From: an uncultured Clostridia bacterium | Lineage (GTDB): Bacteria > Bacillota > Clostridia > TANB77 > CAG-508 | Direction of reading: 5' to 3' | Assembly: GCA_934162535.1 (NCBI GenBank) | Contig: CAKPJC010000009.1 | Coordinates: 1 to 64,000, forward strand | DNA: 64,000 nucleotides | Shown here: positions 45,252-55,241 of the stretch, piece by piece | Position numbering within the stretch: position 1 is the stretch's first letter | Layout of the letters: each line of letters opens with the position of its first letter | Notes under the pieces: model-generated | The model's database searches: none | What the model was told of the DNA's origin: nothing | Seen by the model: the letters and a program-made list of their open reading frames with translations, nothing else | Position numbers and translations under genes: made by a program

Positions 45252-46670
45252 TTATTTACTCATTTTTTTAATACATACTGCTAATCCAGTAGAGGCAACA
45301 GCTAGAACTGTAACTACGAAAGATATTGGACTATTAATACCTGTTTTTGGCTCTTTGTCCAAATCACTACTAGCACTGCCTGTAGTACCTTCATTACCAC
45401 TACCATTAGCCGTTTCGCTTTCTGCTAATACATAATCACTAAAATGGTCTGTTTCAAAAACTGCATAATTCCCATCTTCACTAATAGTAACACTTTTCTT
45501 AGTTGTTGCACCAGTTGAATCAACATAGTAAACAATTAATTTGCTTTTATCATATCCTGATGGAATAGGTAAACTAACTTTTACAGAACCATTTGGCTGA
45601 ACTTCAGCTCCATTTAAAAGAAGTGTAATATTAAAAACCTTAAATTTTGAATCTGTAATAACTTTTTTAATAGCTTCAAATCTTTCGCCTTCTGTTAATT
45701 CTGTAACTTTTAGAGTTGTACCATCTGTGATAACTCCAGATTTTGCAGTTATTATAACATTTGCAGTTGAATCTTTGATAGATATATTAGAAGAATCACC
45801 AGTATCTTTTGAATTATCACCTGATGATGGATCTTTTATTTCTATTTTATCTCCTTCAAATTTTATATCTGCAATACCTAATACATTTGAATCAGGTGCA
45901 ATCAATTCACTATGAATAGAATCTTTATTAAATAAAGTTTTATCTGTTATAGGAGCTTTATAAATACTATACCCATCTTCTGAAGTTTCTGTGAATGATA
46001 AAGTGCCAAAAGGACTTAGCTCAATAGATTCACCTAAACTTACTATAGATTTCACATATACAAAACAATCATTATTACCGATTTTTCTGTCATATGTTAT
46101 AGAATCTGCAAATGTAGAACTTTCATTTTTTATTTCAAATGAGCCTTCTGCATCTGTGCCAATATAAATATGTGCTTCATATATGTTTTTCGTTGTCGCA
46201 ATTTTGTAATTAACTTCTCTTGATGAATCAGTAGAAGTGATTTTTACAGTACCTGATTTTGCATCAGATAAGCAAATCGGATAATATGAACCATTAACTT
46301 TTTTTGCAATTGCGAAAGGACATTTTGCATATGATAATTCGTTAATTGTTGTTGTTTCTAAATCTGTTGTTTCTCCATCACTTAATTTTACATATAAATA
46401 CTCATAAACATAATTATCTTTTTGTATTTTACTATCTAATAAAGATGTATTAGACAATAAAGAAAGTAAAGTTGTATTATTTATATTTATCTTATATTCA
46501 GAAGAATTTAATACAACAGAATCTATAAGCTTTTCTGTAACAGTATTTTCTACAACAATATTTTGATCTTCGCTTTCAACGGCAAATACAGTATTTAAGC
46601 CAAATAAGCAGAATGCTACTACAAATATAGATAGAAATTTTAAAAGTGATTTTTTCATTTGTTTTTTCAC
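45252..46670 (-). CDS. Sortase-anchored surface protein
   Basis: 472 residues with a signal peptide (basic start, hydrophobic 10-29, cut near FAVES), beta-rich extracellular domains, a Ser/Thr/Gly-rich spacer and a C-terminal sorting signal: EPKTG, hydrophobic stretch, KKMSK. The motif is a PKTG variant rather than classic LPXTG. The sortase gene lies 53 bases downstream. Function of the exposed part is not recognised. Confidence 0.82.
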   Translation of the reverse strand: MKKQMKKSLLKFLSIFVVAFCLFGLNTVFAVESEDQNIVVENTVTEKLIDSVVLNSSEYKININNTTLLSLLSNTSLLDSKIQKDNYVYEYLYVKLSDGETTDLETTTINELSYAKCPFAIAKKVNGSYYPICLSDAKSGTVKITSTDSSREVNYKIATTKNIYEAHIYIGTDAEGSFEIKNESSTFADSITYDRKIGNNDCFVYVKSIVSLGESIELSPFGTLSFTETSEDGYSIYKAPITDKTLFNKDSIHSELIAPDSNVLGIADIKFEGDKIEIKDPSSGDNSKDTGDSSNISIKDSTANVIITAKSGVITDGTTLKVTELTEGERFEAIKKVITDSKFKVFNITLLLNGAEVQPNGSVKVSLPIPSGYDKSKLIVYYVDSTGATTKKSVTISEDGNYAVFETDHFSDYVLAESETANGSGNEGTTGSASSDLDKEPKTGINSPISFVVTVLAVASTGLAVCIKKMSK

Positions 46671-46780
46671 CTCCTCTTTTTTTCATAAGAATTACTCAAA
46701 GTATATCATTCTATGAATAAATTGTAAATATTTGAAATAAAAAATCGAGTAAAAAATTAAAATTTTTCTTTAGTGTTTTA

Positions 46781-46809
46781 TTGGAAAATACAAATAAACA
46801 TGTTATAAT
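46781..46809 (+). promoter_or_regulatory. Promoter of the J-domain protein gene
   Basis: TTGGAA (46781-46786), 17 bases, TATAAT (46804-46809). Confidence 0.6.
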
Positions 46810-46849
46810 TATGACATCAAGGAAGAGAAAAAGGTGGAAATAAAATAAT

Positions 46850-47590
46850 ATGGAAAAAAATTATTATGAAATATTAGAAATTGACAAAAATGCATCAAAT
46901 GAAATAATAGAAAAAGCATATAAAACATTGGCAAAAAAATATCACCCTGATTTACAAGAAGAAGGAAAAAAGGCGTTAGCAGAAGAGCATATGAAAAAAA
47001 TAAATGAAGCATATGCAGTATTATCAGATGAAACGATGAGAATAGAATATGATGAAAGCTTAGAAAATGAAAATATAACAAAAGAAGAATATTCAAAAAT
47101 TCTACGTGAAAATTCATATTTGAAAGCAAAAATAGAACAACTAAATAGAAACATAAACAATGAATTAAACAATATAGAAAATACATATAATACAAACGAA
47201 TATCAAGGAAATCAACAACAGCAAAACCAATATTATCAACAACCCAATAACCAATATCAGCCGAATCAATATTACCAACAACAAGAAAATATACCAGAAA
47301 ATTTAGCAGAATATTATATAAATAAAATGAATCAATCAATACAACAAGCATATCAAGATGCATATATACAAGATATGAAAAATAGGGGATATAGATTCAA
47401 AACAAAACATACAATAAAAGACTACCTAAAAATGATTGCCACAATTGCAATAATGATAATAATTGTAATACTAGTATTTCAAATACCATTTGTTAAAAAA
47501 TATTTTATAAGTGTATATCAAGACAACTACTTTGTAAAAATAATTGTAGATATATTTGTAAACACATTTAAGCAAATGTTCAAAATGTAA
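46850..47590 (+). CDS. Membrane-anchored J-domain protein
   Basis: 246 residues. Residues 1-70 are a J-domain with HPD in KKYHPDLQ, which stimulates DnaK ATPase. A coiled-coil (85-115) leads to a Gln/Asn/Tyr-rich stretch (120-150), and a hydrophobic helix near 201-222 should anchor it in the membrane. Unlike DnaJ it has no zinc or substrate domains. Role probably local DnaK recruitment. A dehydrogenase gene follows after 12 bases. Confidence 0.82.
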   Translation: MEKNYYEILEIDKNASNEIIEKAYKTLAKKYHPDLQEEGKKALAEEHMKKINEAYAVLSDETMRIEYDESLENENITKEEYSKILRENSYLKAKIEQLNRNINNELNNIENTYNTNEYQGNQQQQNQYYQQPNNQYQPNQYYQQQENIPENLAEYYINKMNQSIQQAYQDAYIQDMKNRGYRFKTKHTIKDYLKMIATIAIMIIIVILVFQIPFVKKYFISVYQDNYFVKIIVDIFVNTFKQMFKM

Positions 47591-47602
47591 AAGGAGGCAC
47601 AT

Positions 47603-48349
47603 ATGAAAGCATTAATAACAGGAGCATCTTCTGGAATAGGAAGAGATATTGCAAGAGAGCTAAGTAAAAGAGGATATGAATTAATATTAGTATCAAGAGA
47701 TATAGAGAGATTAAATAGAGTAAAGGAACAACTAAAAACCAAAGTTGAAACTGTAAGTGTAGACTTATCTGTAGCTGAAAACTGCATAAAATTACATGAA
47801 AGATTTAGAGATATAGATCTCTTAGTAAACAATGCTGGATTTGGAGACTGTGGAAAGTTTACTGAAACAAAACTTGATAAAGAATTAAAAATGATAGATA
47901 CAAATATTGTAGCATATCATATATTAACAAAACTATATTTACAGGATATGAAAGAAAGAAACAGAGGTAGAATATTAAATGTAGCATCAATAGCAGGATT
48001 TATGCCAGGGCCATTGATGGCAACATATTATGCAACAAAATCATATGTTGTAAGACTATCAGAATCAATAAGGGAAGAACTTAGAAGAGAAAAATCAAAA
48101 GTTCAAATAAGTATTTTATGTCCAGGACCAGTTGATACAAACTTCAATAAAGTTGCAGATGTTCAATTTGCATTAAAAGGACTAAGTAGTCAATATGTTG
48201 CAAAATATGCAATAAATGAAATGATAAAAGGTAAATTTTATATAGTACCAGGAACAAAAATAAAATTAGCAAAATTTGCAAGCAAAATCACCCCAAGTAA
48301 CATAGTTGCAAGGGTTTCATATAATATGCAAAAAAGAAAAATCCAATAA
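47603..48349 (+). CDS. Short-chain dehydrogenase/reductase
   Basis: 248 residues of the classical SDR fold: nucleotide site TGASSGIG, NNAG motif, catalytic Ser in NVASIAG and YxxxK in YYATK, then PGPVDT. An NAD(P)-dependent oxidoreductase of unknown substrate. AGGAGG precedes the ATG. Confidence 0.9.
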   Translation: MKALITGASSGIGRDIARELSKRGYELILVSRDIERLNRVKEQLKTKVETVSVDLSVAENCIKLHERFRDIDLLVNNAGFGDCGKFTETKLDKELKMIDTNIVAYHILTKLYLQDMKERNRGRILNVASIAGFMPGPLMATYYATKSYVVRLSESIREELRREKSKVQISILCPGPVDTNFNKVADVQFALKGLSSQYVAKYAINEMIKGKFYIVPGTKIKLAKFASKITPSNIVARVSYNMQKRKIQ

Positions 48350-48362
48350 ATAAAAAATACTA

Positions 48363-48416
48363 TTGACAATATTAAATAACAGTGCTATCATGAACATATG
48401 AACAATTATTCATATG
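48363..48416 (+). promoter_or_regulatory. Metal-responsive promoter and ArsR-family operator
   Basis: TTGACA (48363-48368), 17 bases, TATCAT (48386-48391). Immediately downstream is the inverted repeat CATATGAA-CAATTA-TTCATATG (48395-48416), which matches the known operator form of CadC/CzrA/ZiaR-type repressors. Confidence 0.8.
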
Positions 48417-48430
48417 AAAGGAGAAATATA

Positions 48431-48784
48431 GTGAAACAAGATAATATTATAGATATTGCCAAGGTAAAAAAAATAAAAAAACTAATGCCAAGTGATGATT
48501 TATTATTTGACATAGCCGAGGTATTCAAAGTGTTTGGAGACACAACAAGAATGAAAATAATAAGTGCGTTATTAGAAACAGAGCTATGTGTTGGAGACAT
48601 TGCAGAAATAACAAATTCAACACAATCGGCAATATCTCACCAATTAAGAGTTTTAAAACAAGCAAAACTTGTAAAATATAGAAAAGAAGGCAAAACAGTT
48701 TATTACTCATTAGATGATGAGCATATAAAAGACTTATATGAAATAGCCAAAAAACATATAGAAGAAGAATATGAACATAGGTAG
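48431..48784 (+). CDS. ArsR/SmtB-family metal sensor repressor
   Basis: 117 residues with the winged helix of this family: DTTRMKIISALLE, ELCVGDIAEITNSTQSAISHQLRVLKQ (ELCVGD is the classic metal-binding box), and the C-terminal DDEHIKDLYEIAKKHIEEE alpha-5-type helix with His/Glu ligands. It should release its operator upon zinc, cadmium or lead binding. I start at GTG 48431, seven bases from AAAGGAG; ATG at 48398 lies inside the operator. Confidence 0.88.
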   Translation: MKQDNIIDIAKVKKIKKLMPSDDLLFDIAEVFKVFGDTTRMKIISALLETELCVGDIAEITNSTQSAISHQLRVLKQAKLVKYRKEGKTVYYSLDDEHIKDLYEIAKKHIEEEYEHR

Positions 48785-48793
48785 GTGAAGATA

Positions 48794-50857
48794 ATGAAAA
48801 AATATGAAATTCAATTAAAAAACTTAGATTGTGCTGGATGTGCGAATGAGATACAACAAAAGTTATCAAAAAATCCAAAATTACATAATGTAAATGTAAA
48901 TTTTGGTAAGTTAAAATTGACATATGAAACAGATGAAGTCAGTGTCGAAGAAGTAGAAAAAATAGTAAAATCACAAGAGCCCGATGTTGAAATGATAAGA
49001 ACAGATGTTAAGGTAAATAGCGAAGAACAAAAAACAAAAACAGTAAGGCAATTAATAAGATTAATAGTGGGTGCAGGAATTGCCATAGCAGGTATAACAC
49101 TTGAATTACCTGTAGTATTAAAAACAATATTAGTAATAATAGGATATGGAATATTACTATTTAGAACAGCAAAAAATGCAGTAAAGATGTTATTCAAAAG
49201 CAAAAAAATAAATGAAAACATGCTAATTACAATATCATGTATAGGTGCATATTTAGTTGGAAAACACATGGAAGGTTTAATGGTAATAATATTATATGAA
49301 TTTGGAAAAATACTAGAAGAAAAAGCTATAAACAAAAGCAGAAAATCAATATCAGATTTAATGAACATAAAACCAGAATATGCAAATATAAAACAAGGAA
49401 ATGAAATAAAAACAATAAAACCAGAAGACGTAAAAATTGGAGATATAATAATTGTAAAACAGGGAGAAAAAGTGCCATTAGATGGAACAATCATAAAAGG
49501 AAGTGCAAATATAAATACGGCATCATTAACAGGAGAAAGTAAGCTTGTACATGTAGAAGAAAATGGGCAAATTCTATCAGGAAGCATATTAGAAGATGGA
49601 TTAATAGAAGTAAAAGTCACAGAAAAGTATGAAAATTCAACTGTAAACAGAATATTGGAATTAGTTGAAAATGCAACAGACAAAAAAGCTAAAACAGAAA
49701 CATTTGTAAGCAAAGCATCTTCAATATACACACCAATAGTACTAGGATTAGCATTATTGGTAGCAACATTTTTACCAATGTTTACATCTGTGTCATATAC
49801 AGGTCAAACAGGAAGTATATATAGAGCATTAATATTTCTAGTAATATCATGTCCATGTTCAATAGCAATATCAGTACCGCTTAGCTATTTTTCTGGAATA
49901 GGAAAATCATCAAAAGAAGGAATACTAATAAAAGGTAGTGATTACATAGATGCATTAAAAGACATTAGAGAAATAGTATTTGACAAAACAGGAACACTAA
50001 CAAAAGGCGAATTTGAAATACAAAAGATTGAAACATACTCACAATACAATGAAGAAGAAGTATTAAGATATGCGATAATAGGAGAGAGCTATTCAAATCA
50101 CCCAATAGCAAAATCACTAATAAAAAATAGTAATATAGATATTAAAAATGAAAAAATTGAAGAATTCAATGAAATAAAAGGAAAAGGATTAAGCTATAAA
50201 TATCAAGGAGAAACAATACTTATAGGTAATTCGGCATTAGTAGAAATTGAGGATACAACAAAAGGTGCAACAAAAATATATGTAAAAAAAGCTGAAACTG
50301 TAATAGGTTCAATAACACTAGGAGACACAGTAAAAGAGGGGACAAAAGAAGCGATAAGTAAATTGAAAAAATTAGGAATCAAAACAAGTATGTTTACTGG
50401 AGACAATAAAGATATAGCAGAAAAGATAGGAAACGAAATTGGAATTGATAATATCAAATCTGAAATGTTACCACAAGACAAATATAATGAATTAGAAAAA
50501 ATAATAAACAAACAGGATAAATATAAGGTAGCATTTGTTGGAGATGGAATAAATGATTCACCTGTATTAGCAAGAGCAGATGTAGGATTTTCTATGGGTG
50601 GAGTAGGTTCAGAGTCAGCAATAGAAGCATCAGATGTTGTAATAATGACAGACAATGTTGGGAAAATTCTAGAATCAATAAAAATATCTAAAAAAACATG
50701 TAAAATAATAAAGCAAAATTTAATATTTTCAATATCAGTAAAACTATTAGTCTTGATATTAAGTGTATTTGGAATTGCAGGAATGTGGCAAGCAGTATTT
50801 GCAGATGTTGGTGTAACGATAATCACAATATTTAATACATTAAGAATATTAAAATAA
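48794..50857 (+). CDS. P1B-type Zn/Cd/Pb-transporting ATPase
   Basis: About 687 residues. N-terminal metal-binding domain with DCAGCAN; membrane helices with the transport motif SCPCSIAIS; phosphorylation motif DKTGT; TGES and GDGINDSP motifs. It pumps divalent soft metals out of the cytosol, like CadA/ZntA. ATG at 48794 has AGGTG six bases upstream; GTG 48785 overlaps it. Transcribed with the ArsR-type repressor nine bases upstream. Confidence 0.92.
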   Translation: MKKYEIQLKNLDCAGCANEIQQKLSKNPKLHNVNVNFGKLKLTYETDEVSVEEVEKIVKSQEPDVEMIRTDVKVNSEEQKTKTVRQLIRLIVGAGIAIAGITLELPVVLKTILVIIGYGILLFRTAKNAVKMLFKSKKINENMLITISCIGAYLVGKHMEGLMVIILYEFGKILEEKAINKSRKSISDLMNIKPEYANIKQGNEIKTIKPEDVKIGDIIIVKQGEKVPLDGTIIKGSANINTASLTGESKLVHVEENGQILSGSILEDGLIEVKVTEKYENSTVNRILELVENATDKKAKTETFVSKASSIYTPIVLGLALLVATFLPMFTSVSYTGQTGSIYRALIFLVISCPCSIAISVPLSYFSGIGKSSKEGILIKGSDYIDALKDIREIVFDKTGTLTKGEFEIQKIETYSQYNEEEVLRYAIIGESYSNHPIAKSLIKNSNIDIKNEKIEEFNEIKGKGLSYKYQGETILIGNSALVEIEDTTKGATKIYVKKAETVIGSITLGDTVKEGTKEAISKLKKLGIKTSMFTGDNKDIAEKIGNEIGIDNIKSEMLPQDKYNELEKIINKQDKYKVAFVGDGINDSPVLARADVGFSMGGVGSESAIEASDVVIMTDNVGKILESIKISKKTCKIIKQNLIFSISVKLLVLILSVFGIAGMWQAVFADVGVTIITIFNTLRILK

Positions 50858-50889
50858 GAATTATGACAATTCAATATGTAAATCAATCA

Positions 50890-50917
50890 AAAAGCTTGAA
50901 TTTTTCAAGTTTTTTTG
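50890..50917 (+). terminator. Terminator of the metal efflux operon
   Basis: CTTGAA and TTCAAG arms within an AAAAAG...TTTTTTT hairpin. Confidence 0.7.
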
Positions 50918-50947
50918 TTACAATAAAGAACAGAGGAAGTGAGATAT

Positions 50948-51460
50948 ATGCAAAAACAAGAAGAAATATTTACAAATTTCCATATGCCAAGATGGAATGA
51001 TTTGCCAGATATAGATTTATATTTAGATCAGGTTGTAAATTATTTAGAAAGATTTTTAGAAATATGTGCAGTAAACAAAGACGAAAAAATAATCACAAAA
51101 ACCATGATAAATAATTATGTAAAACAGGGAATAATTCCAGCACCAGAAAAAAAGAAATACAATAGGTCACAAATTGCATATTTACTTGTAATATGCATAT
51201 TAAAACAAGTATACAGTATAAATGACATAGGAAACCTTATATCAATAACAATAAAAAGTTATGATATAAGTAAAGTATATGATGGATTTTGTACAAAACT
51301 TGAAATTGCAGTAAAAAATGTATTTAATAAAAGAGAATTTTTAAATTGTGACAATTTAACAGAAGAGCAATATTTACTAAATAATATTGCACAATCATTT
51401 GCAAACAAACTATATGTTGAAGTAAAATATTTAGAAAAAAAGGAAGAAACTGAAAGCTAG
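50948..51460 (+). CDS. DUF1836 protein (MerR-like regulator)
   Basis: 170 residues. FHMPRWNDLPDIDLYLDQVVNYLE followed by ITKTMINNYVKQGIIP and YNRSQIAYLLVI is the DUF1836 pattern, a MerR-like DNA-binding domain. Targets unknown. Start at ATG 50948, eight bases from AGAGGAAG. Confidence 0.8.
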   Translation: MQKQEEIFTNFHMPRWNDLPDIDLYLDQVVNYLERFLEICAVNKDEKIITKTMINNYVKQGIIPAPEKKKYNRSQIAYLLVICILKQVYSINDIGNLISITIKSYDISKVYDGFCTKLEIAVKNVFNKREFLNCDNLTEEQYLLNNIAQSFANKLYVEVKYLEKKEETES

Positions 51461-51473
51461 TTTCTTCCTTTTT
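51437..51473. terminator. Bidirectional terminator
   Basis: Perfect 15-base arms (51437-51451, 51459-51473) overlapping the DUF1836 stop and serving the converging gene. Confidence 0.85.
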
Positions 51474-51480
51474 AAAATAA

Positions 51481-53571
51481 TTATCTTTCACCATCAGAAT
51501 GTTTTTTATTTTTTTCATTATTAAGAGCTTGAACTTGTTGTTCTAATTCTTTTAATATTTTTTGATTTTCTTTAATACGTTTTATAAGCTCGGCCTTTTT
51601 TGGATGTTCTTCTTGGTGAGAGTTTTTATCTTCAGTTTGTTTATTTTCAGAGATAATATTACCATTTGAATCAATAATATCAAGTTCTTGCAATTTTGAT
51701 ATTATATGACTATATTGAGTTGCACCTAAACTGCTAACATCTAAAAGACAGTCCCAAGACATTCCATTATCATTATAAAAATTAATTAAGTCATCTATTG
51801 TTTGGATTCCCCTACGGTACAAACAATTAACACTTCTTTTATTAAAACCACAATCAGAAAGAGAAGTCGAATTCTGAATACTTGATGTTCCTTTTTTAAA
51901 AGACACTTGTTCAACTATTTTATCTATATCTTTCTCATCTAATCCATCAACACTTCTTAAGAGACGTACAACATCTTCTTTTTTTGAATCAAGAGAACAT
52001 ATATCACTTAATGTATGTATTCCAGCATGGTGTAAGCATATTATTGTATCAACAGGAAGTTGTAAAGTAGTTATGTTAGGAGATGAATCCAATTTATCTA
52101 ATCCTTGAGGCATTTCTTCAACTTTTTCTCTCTTAATTGCAGGGATTATTGCATTAGGGTCAAAAATATTTTCAGCATTATAATAAAAATCACTTGCTTT
52201 TAAATAAATATCATCAAATTTTTGTTTCTCAATAGTATGCTCTTTTCTAATATTCTCTAACCTATCTATCATATTATCATATTGTCTATAAATATAGTCT
52301 TCTACTTTATCATATAAATACTGATAATATTTAACGACATCACCTAAAGAATGTTGAGCTAAATCTGGAAAAGAATTTATAGCCCAAGGAATAGTGTCAT
52401 TAATTATTTTAGAAAATATTTCATCTGAAATATTTAATTCGCTGATTTTTCTGCTATCAGAAGGCGAAATTTTATGAGCTATTAAGATTGACTCTATAGC
52501 ATATACAAGAGCTCTTTGTTCTTTTAAATCTTGTAATTTGTCATCAATACCATTTATTCCATAAAGCTTTTCATATTCATATGTTGGATCAGAACATATG
52601 AAAGAAGAAACATGTGATGAAAGGCTAAGCAAAGTGTTGTTCTTTTTCAAAGATATAGCTTGAGAAGAAACTCTTTTTGATTCGGCAAGTGACTTTATAT
52701 CTACTTTTTCTCCATTAAGTCCATATATTTTTATGATATCGCTTTTAGTTTTATCTTTTATTCTTTTATCAAGAAAATCATCTAATTTGTCAATATCTAA
52801 GTATGAATGAAAAGGAATATCTTCCTGACCAGAATAATGGCGATTTTTTTGACAAGCATCTTGATACAATTTATAATATGCTAGTTTTTGCTCTTCAGTC
52901 AAATCTCTTGATGATACTGTAACTATTCTTGGCCCAACGAAAATTTTACCAAAATCAAAATCGCATTCTCTTTTCTTGAATTTGTCTATAAAATCTTCAA
53001 CAGAACCAAAATTTTGTAATATCTTTTTTATATAGTATTGAGGAATACCATATTGGTTAGACAACTGTTCTTGATCTTTAGGAGAAGATTTTAAAAATCC
53101 GTTTTTCATTAAATCTTCAATTTGAGATGGCGTTAAATTTAGACTTCCATTATTATATTGTTCTTGTAAAGTTTCTATAATTTTATCATATGATACTCCA
53201 TTATCCATACGAGCTTCGGATAATTCATGTGTATCTTTTCCAATTAATGACATAAGAAAATCATATTTTTTTTGACCTGAAATTCTTATAACTTCTCTTT
53301 CTTTAGACAATATTCCATTATCAAGAAAGGCTTTTAGTAGGTCATCACTTATTTTCAAAGTTCCATTCCAGTAGCTAGCTCTAAGATTACCCCTCATCGA
53401 ACCAATATTATATCCTTTATATTTTGTGGTTGTTTTAATAGGGTTACCGGTTTCTTTCATATATTCTAGCATTATGTTCAATTTTTCTTCATAGCTAAGT
53501 GGTGCTTTTGGCGAAAACTTTTTTTGTGGGCTGGTATATGAAACTATGATTTTTTTCGGTATTTTGTCCAT
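51481..53571 (-). CDS. Protein with helicase-associated-like and HhH-type repeats
   Basis: 696 residues, family not recognised. The N-terminus (25-90) has a unit like those of the giant helicase at 56947: YKGYNIGSMRGNLRASYWNG, then LLKAFLDNGIL. The middle is helical. Near 500-620 two segments resemble RNA polymerase alpha C-terminal or HhH domains: LPVDTIICLHHAGIHTLSDI and GFNKRSVNCLYRRGIQTIDD. The end is a Lys/Glu coiled coil (660-690). Nucleic acid binding is likely; partner unknown. A small amphipathic protein is encoded divergently at 53757. Confidence 0.55.
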   Translation of the reverse strand: MDKIPKKIIVSYTSPQKKFSPKAPLSYEEKLNIMLEYMKETGNPIKTTTKYKGYNIGSMRGNLRASYWNGTLKISDDLLKAFLDNGILSKEREVIRISGQKKYDFLMSLIGKDTHELSEARMDNGVSYDKIIETLQEQYNNGSLNLTPSQIEDLMKNGFLKSSPKDQEQLSNQYGIPQYYIKKILQNFGSVEDFIDKFKKRECDFDFGKIFVGPRIVTVSSRDLTEEQKLAYYKLYQDACQKNRHYSGQEDIPFHSYLDIDKLDDFLDKRIKDKTKSDIIKIYGLNGEKVDIKSLAESKRVSSQAISLKKNNTLLSLSSHVSSFICSDPTYEYEKLYGINGIDDKLQDLKEQRALVYAIESILIAHKISPSDSRKISELNISDEIFSKIINDTIPWAINSFPDLAQHSLGDVVKYYQYLYDKVEDYIYRQYDNMIDRLENIRKEHTIEKQKFDDIYLKASDFYYNAENIFDPNAIIPAIKREKVEEMPQGLDKLDSSPNITTLQLPVDTIICLHHAGIHTLSDICSLDSKKEDVVRLLRSVDGLDEKDIDKIVEQVSFKKGTSSIQNSTSLSDCGFNKRSVNCLYRRGIQTIDDLINFYNDNGMSWDCLLDVSSLGATQYSHIISKLQELDIIDSNGNIISENKQTEDKNSHQEEHPKKAELIKRIKENQKILKELEQQVQALNNEKNKKHSDGER

Positions 53572-53756
53572 TATATTACATCCTTTCTATTATAATTACT
53601 ACAAATATATCATAAATAATAATTAATGTAAACCGAAAACTCTCATTTTTTTTACTAAAAACATTGACTTAAATAATTAAATGATATATAAATTATATGA
53701 AACATAAGAAAAAATGAAGAGTAAAAATATACAATGGAAAATGTGATGGAGGAAAT

Positions 53757-54053
53757 ATGAATATATTAAAAGAAATACAAAGTTTTTTTAGAAGAATTTT
53801 TTCAAAAACTAAAAGGCTTGAAGCTGGAAATAAAGAAATAGATAATAATGAAAAAAGAAATTCAAAAAAGAAATTCATGAATACTCTCAAAGAAGATACA
53901 AAAAAACAAGCTAGCAAAGAACAAATACTAGAAGCTGTGGAGAAGAATCCAGAATTACTATATACATTGTCATATAAACGTTTGACCCAACTAAATGAAA
54001 TATATGAAGAAAAAATAAAAGAATTAAAAGAAAAAATAAAATCTAACAGTTAG
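53757..54053 (+). CDS. Small amphipathic-helix protein A
   Basis: 98 residues. The N-terminal helix (ILKEIQSFFRRIFSKTKRL) is amphipathic and basic, suited to membrane contact, and the C-terminus is a coiled coil (QLNEIYEEKIKELKEKIK). It resembles the 122-residue protein at 62177 in both ends. GGAGG lies before the ATG. Function unknown. Confidence 0.6.
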   Translation: MNILKEIQSFFRRIFSKTKRLEAGNKEIDNNEKRNSKKKFMNTLKEDTKKQASKEQILEAVEKNPELLYTLSYKRLTQLNEIYEEKIKELKEKIKSNS

Positions 54054-54076
54054 CTAAGACAAAATACTAAATAAAA

Positions 54077-54123
54077 ACGTCAAATGTAATAGGGAAGAAA
54101 AGGTCACCTATTGAGTTTGACGT
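54077..54123. other. Hairpin between converging genes
   Basis: ACGTCAAA (54077-54084) pairs with TTTGACGT (54116-54123), with AATAGG/CCTATT inside. No T-run, so its role as terminator is uncertain. Confidence 0.45.
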
Positions 54124-54132
54124 AAAGAATTA

Positions 54133-54807
54133 TTATTTTTTAATTAAAATATGATAATGTTTCCAGATTTGTGGCTGGTTATCTGATAAATTATCTAAAG
54201 AAAATTGTTCAACATGATCAACACTTTTTAATTCAAATTCATTAAATAAATTCTTAATTAGATTAAAATCTGCATAAAAATGAGGAACACCGTCTTCAGG
54301 ATCACCAGGGACAGTTCTTATTTTTGTATTTTCGTCAACCATTGGCCAATCTTGTTGAAATCCCCATGCTGATTTTGAACCAAGAGTAAGAAAACACTCA
54401 CCACTTTTCCTTAGAACTCTATGTAGTTCAGAAATAATTTGTCTTATACCTTGAGTATCTGTGTGCGACATTACATTTTTACAAAAGATGCAATCTATTG
54501 AATTGTCTTTATATGGCAAACTAAGCATATCTCCTTGTTTATAATCTACTTTTAAGTCTAATTTATCAGCCCATTCCTTCGTTCTTTGAAGAGCTACTTG
54601 ACTCAAGTCAAATGCATATGTATTAAATCCATTCATTGCAAATAAAATAGTGTGTCTACCAATACCACATCCTAAATCAAGTAAATCTTTTTTGTTTTGT
54701 TGTTTCCACCTTTCAGAATAATAAAATGACTCTGGACTTGGATTTTTCCATATCTCAGCATTTTCTCCGTTTACAATACTCCAATTCCACGGTTTAGATT
54801 TTACCAT
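54133..54807 (-). CDS. SAM-dependent methyltransferase
   Basis: 224 residues of the class I methyltransferase fold: LLDLGCGIGRHTILFAMNG (motif I), FDLS, KQGDMLSLPYKDNSIDCIFCKNV (motifs II-III). Resembles UbiE/Methyltransf_11-type enzymes. Substrate not predictable. A ribosome site AAGGAGG precedes the ATG. Confidence 0.87.
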   Translation of the reverse strand: MVKSKPWNWSIVNGENAEIWKNPSPESFYYSERWKQQNKKDLLDLGCGIGRHTILFAMNGFNTYAFDLSQVALQRTKEWADKLDLKVDYKQGDMLSLPYKDNSIDCIFCKNVMSHTDTQGIRQIISELHRVLRKSGECFLTLGSKSAWGFQQDWPMVDENTKIRTVPGDPEDGVPHFYADFNLIKNLFNEFELKSVDHVEQFSLDNLSDNQPQIWKHYHILIKK

Positions 54808-55096
54808 GTTTACCCCTCCTTGTTTATAATTGATAGCTTCATATATTTATCTTGGCTCTTTTCCTTCAATTTTGAAGATAGTGTCGTTATAAAGAATAGC
54901 ATAAGTAAGTGTACTTCCTTAATCTTATATATTAATATGGTGGAGGCGACTTGTTTTGCACTTAGTCAACCCCTTATATATCAAACATTTCAGACGTTAT
55001 TTCAATTCTAAAACATAATTCTAGAAAAAACTAGCTTTTCAGTCTTATCATTCCTTCAACATCATTCCTTAGTATTTGCTAAGGATTTAACAATTT
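54808..55096. other. Gene-free region
   Basis: No convincing gene or RNA. It contains CCTTAG/CTAAGG pairing near 55069-55086, close to the end of the integrase remnant. Confidence 0.4.
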
Positions 55097-55234
55097 TTAT
55101 TCTTTTGTATATTCGTTGATAGAATCACCCAAAAGCATTTTAACACTATCAACATATTTTTGCAACTCTTTTCGTTGAACTTCTATTGGAAGATCTGTGT
55201 AAGTATCCATTGTCATTTTTATGTCTGAATGTCC
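55097..55234 (-). pseudogene. C-terminal remnant of a tyrosine recombinase
   Basis: Read leftward, the last 45 codons encode GHSDIKMTMDTYTDLPIEVQ, a tail and a TAA at 55097-55099. GHSD and the Tyr in MDTYTDL are the final catalytic motifs of a phage- or ICE-type integrase. The frame is cut at the end of the insertion sequence at 55242, and the rest is not found on its far side. Confidence 0.8.
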
Positions 55235-55241
55235 CTGTTAA

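Noticed and set aside
46809..47363. Leftward 184-codon frame opposite the J-domain gene
   Set aside because: Composition is that of a reverse complement of Asn/Gln-rich coding DNA; the J-domain is clear on the other strand.
48811..49731. Leftward 306-codon frame opposite the P-type ATPase
   Set aside because: Mirror of a strongly conserved gene, without ribosome site or recognisable motifs.
54940..54990. tRNA or RNA gene around TGGTGGAGGCGACTT
   Set aside because: No cloverleaf can be built and no CCA end is present.
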